A program made the position numbers and the translations under genes. The notes beneath the pieces were generated by a model. It made no database searches. It was not told where the DNA came from and saw only the letters and a program-made list of their open reading frames with translations. Below, piece by piece: positions 1-5,649 of a DNA stretch of 5,760 nucleotides; positions within the stretch are counted from its first letter, which is position 1, and each line of letters opens with the position of its first letter. Origin of the DNA: Chloroflexota bacterium (GTDB lineage: Bacteria; Chloroflexota; Chloroflexia; Thermomicrobiales; JADLAZ01); the NCBI GenBank assembly GCA_020849725.1, contig JADLAZ010000014.1, positions 1-5,760 of the forward strand. The letters run 5' to 3'.

Positions 1-1081
1 CAATGCCACGACTCGAGCGCGCGAACGCCGGCACATTCAGGATCGGGATCGTCTGCTTGATGGCGGCGTATTCGGCGGCGGTCACGGCCGTGCCGACCTC
101 GTCGGCGAGAAACAGGCGGATGATGGCTCGCTCCCAGCGGGCGCTCAGCCCCAGCAGGATGCCCAGGACGATATAGACCCAACCGGCACTGATGAGGTCG
201 GCGATCACCGCCGCGAACCACGCCGATGCCACCGGCACATCAGCGAAGTCGTCGGCGCTACCGAAGCCAAGGCCACTGACGATAGCGGTAAACAGAAGCA
301 CACCCAGCGAATTGCTGAGTGCGTGCGCCAGGACGGCCAGGCCATAGCCGACCAGCGGCGAGACCAGGCGCAGCCAGCGGCGGCTCGTCTGCCGCGCCAG
401 CCCGAGACCGGCGCCGAAGAGTGCGCTGAAAATCAGATGGCCGTTGAGGCCGAGAAAGACGAAGCGCACGGCGAGTTGCTGACCGAGCGGCGCGGCGCCA
501 GTCTCGACATAACCATGCATCACGTACAGCGCCGTCTCGGCGATGTTGAAGCCCAGTCCGACCAGGCTGCCATAGATGAGGCCGTCGCGCAAGTTATCGA
601 ACTCGGCGCGCAAGAACCAGAACAGCAGCAAGATGCCCAGCCCCTTGGCCGCCTCCTCCACCGGCGGTGCGACCAGGGTCGCCGTCAGCAGCCGGCCCAG
701 GGACTCGCCATCGTCGCCGCGCAGGCGGAAACTCTGCGTTAGCGCGACCGCGCCCAGGGAGTTGAGTAGACCGGACAGACCGGTGCTGATGATCGCGCCC
801 CACAGGAGCGACCCGATGAAGAGCGGCATCGGCTCGCGCTCCAGGCGGTCGAGGAGGCGCAGCAGCCAGAGGACTGGCAGCGCGACGACGGTCGCCAGGG
901 CGATCGTGCCCATAAAGACGAGCACGGCGCCGGTCGGCTCCTGCAGCCAGATCTGGGCGTGGGAGAGCAGCGCCAACGCCGACAGCACGAGGATGCCCGA
1001 CCAGAACAGGCAGCCGACCGGCCGCCGCTGCAGCGGTGACCCGATCAGCGAGCGCGACAGGGGCGGGCTTTGGTAGGCCAT
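1..1081 (-). CDS. PrsW-family intramembrane metalloprotease, partial (C-terminus beyond window)
   Basis: About 360 residues are visible before the reading frame leaves the left edge. The protein is strongly hydrophobic, with about eight predicted membrane helices (roughly residues 23-41, 52-76, 86-114, 130-158, 165-190, 203-228, 240-268, 284-312) and then a charged, probably cytosolic tail. PrsW-family hallmarks are seen in order: the loop DRLEREP (78-84), the EExxK motif (E142, E143, K146), GFNIAET (177-183), an NGH histidine (H215) and an AHALSN histidine (H253). In this family the glutamates and histidines are proposed metal or catalytic residues. Bacillus PrsW cleaves an anti-sigma factor at site 1, but the substrate here is unknown and no sigma/anti-sigma pair is visible. 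The ATG at 1081 is preceded by GAGG at 1090-1087 with a 5 nt spacer. The gene is divergent from the cupredoxin gene. The family call is firm; the function is inferred. Confidence 0.9.
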   Translation of the reverse strand, partial: MAYQSPPLSRSLIGSPLQRRPVGCLFWSGILVLSALALLSHAQIWLQEPTGAVLVFMGTIALATVVALPVLWLLRLLDRLEREPMPLFIGSLLWGAIISTGLSGLLNSLGAVALTQSFRLRGDDGESLGRLLTATLVAPPVEEAAKGLGILLLFWFLRAEFDNLRDGLIYGSLVGLGFNIAETALYVMHGYVETGAAPLGQQLAVRFVFLGLNGHLIFSALFGAGLGLARQTSRRWLRLVSPLVGYGLAVLAHALSNSLGVLLFTAIVSGLGFGSADDFADVPVASAWFAAVIADLISAGWVYIVLGILLGLSARWERAIIRLFLADEVGTAVTAAEYAAIKQTIPILNVPAFARSSRGI

Positions 1082-1138
1082 CGGCGCCTCGCGTTCGGTC
1101 GATACCGGTCATTGTCAACCAAAGTGCGACACGGCTCC

Positions 1139-1147
1139 ATCATAGCA
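1139..1147 (-). promoter_or_regulatory. Candidate extended -10 promoter for the PrsW-family gene
   Basis: On the minus strand the sequence reads TGCTATGAT. This is a TGn extension followed by TATGAT, which matches five of six bases of TATAAT. It would start transcription near 1132 and give a leader of about 50 nt before the ATG at 1081. No good -35 hexamer lies 16-18 bp upstream, which extended -10 promoters can tolerate. The remainder of the 158 bp divergent gap (1082-1239) shows no convincing promoter for the plus-strand cupredoxin gene. Confidence 0.35.
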
Positions 1148-1239
1148 GCAACCATGCATCCACCGCCGGGCCGGCCACCGTATCCCTGCCATGCTCCCAC
1201 GGGGGAACGGGACGTTCGGCGTAGCGCGGAGGATTCAGC

Positions 1240-1728
1240 ATGGCGTGGCGTGGTCGATGGACGGTCCTGTCGCGGAGCCTGGCGGTGCTGGCGATGCTGA
1301 TCGTGATGGTCGGCTCGGCTGCCGTGGTCCAGGCCAAAGATGTCGCAGTCACGATGGGGGACAACTTCTTCGAGCCGGCGACTGTGACCGTCGCCACCGG
1401 CGATCGGGTGGTTTGGACCCACGCCGGCAACCGGCCGCACGATGTGACCGCCGACAATGGCGCCTTCTCATCGCCGCGGCGCATGGCCAACGGCCAGTCC
1501 TTCACCTACACAGCCACGGCGCCGGGCACGTACACCTATCTCTGCACGGTGCATCCGGCCATGATGAAGGGCACGCTCGTCGTTCAAGGGGCGGCAGTCG
1601 CCCTGCCCCGGACCGGCGGCGGTGGCATGGCCGCCGATCCGCTGGCCGATCTGGCGATGGTCGGCGCCGGGCTGGCACTGCTAGTCGGTGTCGCCGCTGG
1701 CGCGGCCTGGCGGCGCTACGCCGTCTAG
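1240..1728 (+). CDS. Exported amicyanin/plastocyanin-like cupredoxin with C-terminal LPRTG sorting-type signal
   Basis: A 162-residue type I (blue) copper protein, probably an electron carrier or copper-binding protein acting outside the membrane. Residues 1-32 form a signal peptide: Arg-rich start, hydrophobic core about 13-29, likely cleavage after VQA. The cupredoxin domain spans about 35-116. Ligands are visible as H67 (in RPHDV), C102, H105 and M108 in CTVHPAMMKG; the Cys-x2-His-x2-Met spacing fits amicyanin-like proteins, and M109 is a less likely ligand. The tail has LPRTG (122-126), a Gly-rich linker, a hydrophobic helix (about 135-157) and a short RR-containing end, as in sortase substrates. 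The tail could instead be a simple membrane anchor. The ATG at 1240 has GGAGG at 1228-1232, 7 nt upstream. The gene converges with fabG, and its redox partner is unknown. Confidence 0.92.
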   Translation: MAWRGRWTVLSRSLAVLAMLIVMVGSAAVVQAKDVAVTMGDNFFEPATVTVATGDRVVWTHAGNRPHDVTADNGAFSSPRRMANGQSFTYTATAPGTYTYLCTVHPAMMKGTLVVQGAAVALPRTGGGGMAADPLADLAMVGAGLALLVGVAAGAAWRRYAV

Positions 1729-1732
1729 CGTT

Positions 1733-1770
1733 TGGCGCGCGGGTGATGAGGGCGCCGCACCCGCGCGTCG
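1733..1770. terminator. GC-rich hairpin between convergent genes, candidate bidirectional terminator
   Basis: A perfect 10 bp inverted repeat, CGCGCGGGTG (1736-1745) and CACCCGCGCG (1758-1767), encloses a 12 nt loop. On the plus-strand RNA it extends by three more pairs, two of them G-U. It fills most of the 43 bp gap between the cupredoxin stop (1726-1728) and the fabG stop (1772-1774), so it could serve both transcripts. There is no T tract on either side, so it is not a canonical intrinsic terminator; it could slow polymerase or protect 3' ends. Confidence 0.5.
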
Positions 1771-1771
1771 C

Positions 1772-2515
1772 TCACATCATGTACATGCCGCCGTCGACGG
1801 TGAGAACGTGGCCGGTGATGTAGCGGGCGGCCGGCGAGGCCAGGAACGCGACAGCCTCGGCGATATCTTCTGGTGTGCCGAGGTGGCCGAGCGGAATCAT
1901 CTCAATGGCGCGCTGCTTGATCGCCTCCGACAGTACGCCGGTCAGCTCTGTCTCGATGAAGCCAGGCGCGACGGCGTTGACGGTGATCGACCGCGAGCCA
2001 AACTCGCGCGCCAGGCTCTTGGTCAGCCCGACGACGCCGGCCTTGGCCGCGGCATAGTTGGCCTGACCGGCATTGCCCGCCAGGCCGATGACAGAACTGA
2101 TCGTCACGATGCGGCCCGAGCGCTGCCGCAGCATCGGCCGCAGCGCCGCGCGGCAGCAGCGGAAGACGCTGGTCAGGTTCGTGTCCACGACCGCCGCCCA
2201 GTCGCCGTCGCTCATGCGCAGCGTCAGCATGTCGCGGGTGATGCCGGCGTTGGCGACCAGCACATCCAGACGGCCGAAGCGGTCAAGTGCGGCCTCCACC
2301 AACCGGTCGGCGGCCTCTGGCTCGGTCACGTCACCGGCCACGGCGATGGCGGTGCTGCCGAGCTGGCCGATCTCCTCCACCACCGCCTGGGCGGCCACCT
2401 CGCTGGTGCGGTAGTTGACAATGACCGACGCGCCGTCGCGGGCCAGGCGCAGGGCGACCGCGCGACCAATGCCGCGCGAACTGCCGGTGACCAGCGCCAC
2501 CCGACCTGAACTCAT
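1772..2515 (-). CDS. fabG: 3-oxoacyl-[acyl-carrier-protein] reductase FabG
   Basis: A cytosolic short-chain dehydrogenase of 247 residues, the usual FabG length. In FAS II it reduces 3-oxoacyl-ACP to (R)-3-hydroxyacyl-ACP with NADPH. Visible motifs are TGSSRGIG (10-17, dinucleotide-binding), D62-V63 (adenine contact), NAG (89-91) followed by ITRD as in true FabGs, and the catalytic set N113, S140, Y154 and K158. PGFIET (184-189) and the C-terminal VDGGMYM also fit the family. The frame is open upstream to 2734, inside fabD. The ATG at 2515 is chosen because the protein then begins MSSGRVALVTG like its relatives and has a GAAGGGA-type ribosome site about 7 nt upstream. ATGs at 2533 and 2530 overlap that site. 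It lies 77 bp after fabD and is the last operon gene visible. General SDR members can look similar, but the fab context supports FabG. Confidence 0.95.
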   Translation of the reverse strand: MSSGRVALVTGSSRGIGRAVALRLARDGASVIVNYRTSEVAAQAVVEEIGQLGSTAIAVAGDVTEPEAADRLVEAALDRFGRLDVLVANAGITRDMLTLRMSDGDWAAVVDTNLTSVFRCCRAALRPMLRQRSGRIVTISSVIGLAGNAGQANYAAAKAGVVGLTKSLAREFGSRSITVNAVAPGFIETELTGVLSEAIKQRAIEMIPLGHLGTPEDIAEAVAFLASPAARYITGHVLTVDGGMYMM

Positions 2516-2592
2516 GCGACTTCCCTTCATCATGATCTGGGGCGCGCGGGCGCATCGGAGTCCCCGCCGCGTTCGTGGCCGGTAGCGCCAGT

Positions 2593-3495
2593 CTACCCCA
2601 GCAACGACTCGGCGTCGCCTAGCGTCGCATCGCGGCTGATCCGGCGCACCAGCCCGCTCAGTACCCGACCCGGCCCGATCTCTACGAACGTCGTCACACC
2701 ACGCGCCAGCATCGCTTCGATGGTCGCAACCCACTGGACCGGGGCGCAGATGTGGTCGAGCAACTCGCGCCGCACGTCGGCCGCTGTCGTCAGCGGCCGG
2801 GCATCGACGTTGCTGAGTACCGGCAATCGGGGTGCGCTCAGGTCCACGGCCTCAACCAGTGGCGCCAACCCCTCCACCACCGGCAGCATCAGCGATGAGT
2901 GGAAGGCGGCGCTGACCGCCAGCGGCACGACCTTGCGCGCACCGCGGGTCTGCGCCAACGTCATCGCTCGGGCGACGGCCTCGACGCGGCCACTGATCGT
3001 GATCTGGCCCGGTGCATTGACGTTGGCCACCTCGGCGCCGGCCTCGGCGGCCACCTCCGCCACCGCCTCCGGCGCGAGATTGAGGATGGCCGCCATCGCG
3101 CCCTGGCCGTGCGCTTGCATTAGACGGCCGCGCTCGGTGACGAGGCGAAGGGCGTCGGGTAGCGCCAGCGCTCCGGTGGCGACCAGGGCGCTGTACTGGC
3201 CCAGGCTGTGCCCAGCGACGACGGTGGCCGGCGACAGGCTGCCCCGGCGCTGGAGCGCATCGAAATAGGCCACGCTGGTAACGACGATGGCCGGCTGCTG
3301 GATGTCGGTCTGCTGGAGAGCCTCGGCCGGGCCGGCGAAAATCGTCTCGCTCAGTGGCCATCCGAGCGTGTCGTCGGCGAGCCGAAAGAGCGCGGCGATC
3401 GCCGGCTCGGCCGCCGCCAGCGCGCGACCCATGCCGACCGTCTGCGAGCCTTGGCCCGGAAAGACCCAGGCTGCGCCGGTCACCGCCGTACTCAT
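2593..3495 (-). CDS. fabD: Malonyl-CoA:ACP transacylase FabD
   Basis: A 300-residue cytosolic enzyme that moves malonyl from CoA to acyl carrier protein, supplying extender units for FAS II. It opens with the family signature FPGQGSQ (12-18, oxyanion residue Q15). The nucleophile elbow is GHSLGQ (95-100) with catalytic S97; Gln stands where GHSLGE is more common. R122 matches the arginine that binds the malonyl carboxylate, H199 in AFHS is the catalytic histidine, and EIGPGRVLSGL (272-282) is the conserved C-terminal block. The length is normal for FabD (about 300-315). The ATG at 3495 overlaps the fabH stop as ATGA with only a weak GC-rich ribosome site, so translation is probably coupled to fabH. 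The open frame upstream of 3495 belongs to sequence inside fabH and lacks FabD similarity. Confidence 0.96.
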   Translation of the reverse strand: MSTAVTGAAWVFPGQGSQTVGMGRALAAAEPAIAALFRLADDTLGWPLSETIFAGPAEALQQTDIQQPAIVVTSVAYFDALQRRGSLSPATVVAGHSLGQYSALVATGALALPDALRLVTERGRLMQAHGQGAMAAILNLAPEAVAEVAAEAGAEVANVNAPGQITISGRVEAVARAMTLAQTRGARKVVPLAVSAAFHSSLMLPVVEGLAPLVEAVDLSAPRLPVLSNVDARPLTTAADVRRELLDHICAPVQWVATIEAMLARGVTTFVEIGPGRVLSGLVRRISRDATLGDAESLLG

Positions 3496-4547
3496 TCGCC
3501 CGCCAGGACGGGCTGCTGGGCCAGTCGCCCGGTGGCCACGACCGGCGCGGCCGGCTGCTGGGTCCAGCGCAGCACACCGGCGCCCCAGGTCAGCCCACCG
3601 CCCATGCCGACGATGACGATGTCGTCGCCCGGTGCGAGCCGGCCGGTGGCGGCCGCCTCGCACAGCGCGATTGGGATCGACGCCGCCGAGGTGTTGCCAT
3701 AGCGCTCGATGTTGAGCATCACGCGCTCCCGCGGCACGCCCAGCGCCTCGGCTGCCGACAGGATGATGCGGCTGTTGGCCTGGTGCGGCACCAGCAGATC
3801 GATATCGGCCAGCGGCAGGTCGGCGGCAGTGATGGCAGCCGTGATCGCGTCCACCATCGTGCGAACGCCGAAGCGGTAGATCTCGCGGCCGTTCATCTGA
3901 AGGTACTGGGCGCTGGTGCCGAGCAGATCGGCGTTCAGCGGTTGCCGTCCGCCACCGGCCGGCACCAGCAGCAGGCCGGCCTTGCTCCCGTCGGCGCCCA
4001 GCGACAGGCCCAGCAGGCCAGCCGGGGCAGAACTTGCGGTGAGCAGGACGGCGCCGGCGCCATCGCCAAACAAGACGCACGTGCCGCGATCGGCCCAGTC
4101 GAGGAACCGGGTGAGCGTGTCGGCGCCGATGACCAGCACTGAGCGGTACACACCGCTGGCGATGAACTGGCTGCCGACCGCCAACCCATAGACGAAGCCG
4201 GTGCAGGCCGCCGACACGTCAAAGGCAGCCGCGCGCGCCGCGCCGAGCGCGTGCTGGATCAGGCAGGCGGTGGATGGCATCGCCAGGTGGTCCGGGGTCG
4301 AGGTGGCGCAGACGATCAGGTCTAGCGTATCGGCGGCCACGCCGGCCATGGCCAGTGCCAGTCGCGCGGCGGCCGCGCCGAGCGTGGCCGACGTCTCGTC
4401 GGGACCGGCCACGTAGCGCGCGCCAATGCCGGTGCGCTCCCGGATCCATTCGTCAGATGTCTCGACGATCTGCGCCAGGTCGTGATTGGTCATCCGTCGT
4501 GCTGGGACCGCCATGCCCCAGCCGGTGATCGCCGCGTACCGTCCCAC
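3492..4547 (-). CDS. fabH: 3-oxoacyl-ACP synthase III FabH
   Basis: A 351-residue cytosolic thiolase-fold condensing enzyme that starts fatty acid synthesis by joining an acyl-CoA primer to malonyl-ACP. The Cys-His-Asn triad of KAS III is clear: C115 in DVSAACTGF, H255 in VPHQAN and N285 in ERYGNTSAAS. TSDEWIRERTGI (30-41) is the typical N-terminal block, and GMGGGLTWGAGVLRW (314-328) is the usual end of the fold. About 23 further residues, rich in Ala, Gln, Pro and Val, follow this end, so the protein is longer than most FabHs (about 310-335). Primer choice (straight or branched) cannot be read from this. The start is GTG at 4547, supported by GGAGG 5 nt upstream. The 121 bp before it (to rpmF) show no gene, although plsX often sits there. 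The stop overlaps the fabD start. Confidence 0.95.
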   Translation of the reverse strand: MGRYAAITGWGMAVPARRMTNHDLAQIVETSDEWIRERTGIGARYVAGPDETSATLGAAAARLALAMAGVAADTLDLIVCATSTPDHLAMPSTACLIQHALGAARAAAFDVSAACTGFVYGLAVGSQFIASGVYRSVLVIGADTLTRFLDWADRGTCVLFGDGAGAVLLTASSAPAGLLGLSLGADGSKAGLLLVPAGGGRQPLNADLLGTSAQYLQMNGREIYRFGVRTMVDAITAAITAADLPLADIDLLVPHQANSRIILSAAEALGVPRERVMLNIERYGNTSAASIPIALCEAAATGRLAPGDDIVIVGMGGGLTWGAGVLRWTQQPAAPVVATGRLAQQPVLAGE

Positions 4548-4552
4548 ACCGC

Positions 4553-4557
4553 CCTCC
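4553..4557 (-). promoter_or_regulatory. Ribosome binding site supporting the GTG start of fabH
   Basis: Minus-strand GGAGG, 5 nt before the GTG at 4547. No ATG with a comparable site exists near the N-terminus, and the encoded protein starts with the normal FabH opening (RYAAITGWG), so this site fixes GTG as initiator. Nothing else convincing was seen in the 121 bp spacer 4548-4668. Confidence 0.7.
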
Positions 4558-4668
4558 GCGTGATCGGCGCTCGTCCCCAGAGGTCACGCACCGGCGCCCT
4601 GGCCACCGCGCGCCAGCGACGGCTGGGCCGGCAAGAAGCCGCGACCTCGGTCAGCGGTTGTCCGTCCT

Positions 4669-4872
4669 CTACGCCTCGGCGCGCGGCGGCCGCTCCTTGC
4701 GGACGATGACGGTCACATCACGGTAGGTGCCACAGTTTGGACAGACGTGGTGCGAGACCCGCAATTCCTGGCAGCGCGGACAGGCGACCAGGTGCGGCAG
4801 GGCAACGCGGTGACCCGCACGTCGGTGGCCCTGGCGGGAACTAGAAATGCGTCGTTTCGGCAGAGCACCCAT
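4669..4872 (-). CDS. rpmF: 50S ribosomal protein L32 (zinc-ribbon type)
   Basis: A 67-residue basic ribosomal protein of the large subunit. The start GALPKRRISSSRQGHRR matches the usual L32 N-terminus (A-VPKRRTSRSR...RR). Two pairs, C31/C34 and C44/C47 (CPRC and CPNC), form a zinc ribbon, so this is the zinc-binding (C+) form rather than a Cys-less paralogue. It is a little longer than many L32 proteins (about 55-60 residues) through an Arg/Pro/Glu/Ala tail. The ATG at 4872 is the only sensible start. Its GAGGAG site (4885-4890) is 12 nt away, a wide spacing, with a small hairpin directly before it. It follows yceD by 93 bp, the widespread yceD-rpmF pairing that links ribosome and lipid genes. 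Confidence 0.95.
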   Translation of the reverse strand: MGALPKRRISSSRQGHRRAGHRVALPHLVACPRCQELRVSHHVCPNCGTYRDVTVIVRKERPPRAEA

Positions 4873-4890
4873 GCTGGTCGTTTTCTCCTC

Positions 4891-4906
4891 AGCGCCTGGC
4901 GGCGCT
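4891..4906 (-). promoter_or_regulatory. Small stem-loop abutting the rpmF ribosome binding site
   Basis: AGCGCC (4901-4906 on the minus strand) and GGCGCT (4891-4896) form a perfect 6 bp stem with a 4 nt loop. The stem ends exactly where the GAGGAG ribosome site of rpmF begins. It may tune initiation on rpmF or mark a processing point in the yceD-rpmF mRNA. Short GC stems arise easily in DNA of this composition, so the call is tentative. Confidence 0.3.
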
Positions 4907-4924
4907 CATCACTTTCCACCGACT

Positions 4925-4953
4925 ACGATAGCATGTCGGCGGCGCGGCGTCGA
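4925..4953 (-). promoter_or_regulatory. Weak candidate internal promoter before rpmF
   Basis: On the minus strand TCGACG (4953-4948, four of six matches to TTGACA) is 17 bp from TATCGT (4930-4925, four of six matches to TATAAT). It lies in the yceD-rpmF gap and could give separate expression of rpmF and the fab genes. Both boxes are weak and chance is a real possibility. Confidence 0.25.
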
Positions 4954-4965
4954 GATCAGGGCCGG

Positions 4966-5541
4966 TTAGCGGACCAGCGGCGACGAGGGAGACTGGTGAT
5001 CATCGGCCGGATCAAGCAGCCGGCTCAGGACCGCCAGGCGATCGTCGACGGCGGCCGTGCCCGCAGCGGTACCCTCGTTGGCAGGAGCAAGGCCGGGGCA
5101 GTCGTCGCGGCAGCGCGGCACCATCGGCGCCGCCAGCCAGGCGGCCTGACGCAACGCCTCGGTTAGATCGAGGACGTGATCATCCCCAATGAGGAAGTAG
5201 TCACCCTCGGCGTCGCGGCCGTGGTAGGCCACGGCCGCGCCCGAAGCCAGGTCGATGGTGGGGCGGAACTCCTCCTCCAGGCGGAACGCAATCGGCTGCA
5301 TGTATTCCTCGAGGCAACGCATGCAGGTTAACTCGACCGTTGCCGTCAGGTCGCCCACCACGAGCAAACCGTGATTGAGGCGCGTCAGCTTCAGGTCGCC
5401 CGCCAGCGAGCGAGCCTCTCGAGCTTCGCCAAGCGACAGTACCGACACCACGACCCGAACCCGTTGGGCGCTGCCGACCGACCCTTTCAGGAGGTGGGCA
5501 ATATTGATCTGCGTATCGATGACGATCGGCTGGACAGCCAT
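4966..5541 (-). CDS. yceD: DUF177 / YceD-family protein
   Basis: A 191-residue protein of the DUF177 family, whose members sit next to rpmF in many bacteria and are linked to 23S rRNA accumulation or ribosome biogenesis; the exact role here is inferred. The family core is visible: an N-terminal beta-rich region (about 5-70), the CMRC pair (C73, C76) followed by LEEYMQPI, a REEF-like LEEEFRP (88-94), an acidic DL..AL segment (125-130) and MVPRCRDDCPGL (140-151). The second half normally ends GLCPxCG, but here it reads GLAPANEG, so that cysteine pair is missing while C144 and C148 remain. The ATG at 5541 is chosen over the in-frame ATG at 5598 because it gives the normal N-terminus, has a GGGGAGGGA site about 9-11 nt upstream, and 5598 would fall upstream of the predicted transcription start. 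First gene of the operon. Confidence 0.9.
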   Translation of the reverse strand: MAVQPIVIDTQINIAHLLKGSVGSAQRVRVVVSVLSLGEAREARSLAGDLKLTRLNHGLLVVGDLTATVELTCMRCLEEYMQPIAFRLEEEFRPTIDLASGAAVAYHGRDAEGDYFLIGDDHVLDLTEALRQAAWLAAPMVPRCRDDCPGLAPANEGTAAGTAAVDDRLAVLSRLLDPADDHQSPSSPLVR

Positions 5542-5600
5542 GACTGCTGGTCCCTCCCCGTGCTCCACCTCACCGGACCGGCAAGGGCACGATCCCATGA

Positions 5601-5629
5601 AGTATAGGCGGTCGCGCCGGCTCGGGCAA
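5601..5629 (-). promoter_or_regulatory. Sigma-70-type promoter of the yceD-rpmF-fabHDG operon
   Basis: On the minus strand TTGCCC (5629-5624, four of six to TTGACA) and TATACT (5606-5601, five of six to TATAAT) are separated by exactly 17 bp. Transcription would start near 5594, leaving a leader of about 50 nt before the yceD ATG at 5541. This is the best promoter in the window and stands at the head of the operon. No obvious operator palindrome was seen around it. Confidence 0.65.
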
Positions 5630-5649
5630 ACGCGGCCGGATGGTCCGTG

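Noticed and set aside
323..1118. Several open frames on both strands (323-742 plus, 576-1076 plus, 594-1118 minus).
   Set aside because: They overlap the PrsW-family gene in other frames, encode Arg/Ala/Pro-rich proteins with no recognisable motif, and reflect high GC with few stop codons.
1113..1118. An exact TTGACA on the minus strand in the divergent gap.
   Set aside because: No -10 hexamer lies at 16-18 bp; the best TA-rich hexamer (TATCGA) is only 8 bp away, so it is not a usable -35 pair.
1112..1143. TTGTCA with CATCAT as a plus-strand promoter for the cupredoxin gene.
   Set aside because: The spacer is 20 bp and the -10 matches only four bases, so it is too weak to list.
1045..1505. 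Minus-strand open frames across the divergent gap and the cupredoxin gene (1045-1440 and 1140-1505).
   Set aside because: They are antisense to a well-supported exported protein and show Arg/His-rich composition without family features.
1772..2734. A longer FabG with start at 2734.
   Set aside because: The extra 73 residues lie inside fabD, are Arg/Asp-rich and unlike any SDR N-terminus; the ATG at 2515 has a ribosome site and gives the normal FabG length.
2593..4080. A 495-residue protein fusing sequence within fabH to FabD.
   Set aside because: The first 195 residues are an out-of-frame reading of fabH; FabD similarity begins only at the ATG at 3495.
3354..4142. A 262-residue plus-strand open frame.
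   Set aside because: It lies fully antisense to fabH and fabD, has shadow-type composition and no ribosome site that stands out.
4747..5166. A plus-strand 139-residue open frame spanning rpmF and the end of yceD.
   Set aside because: It is antisense to two confidently identified genes and has no recognisable domain.
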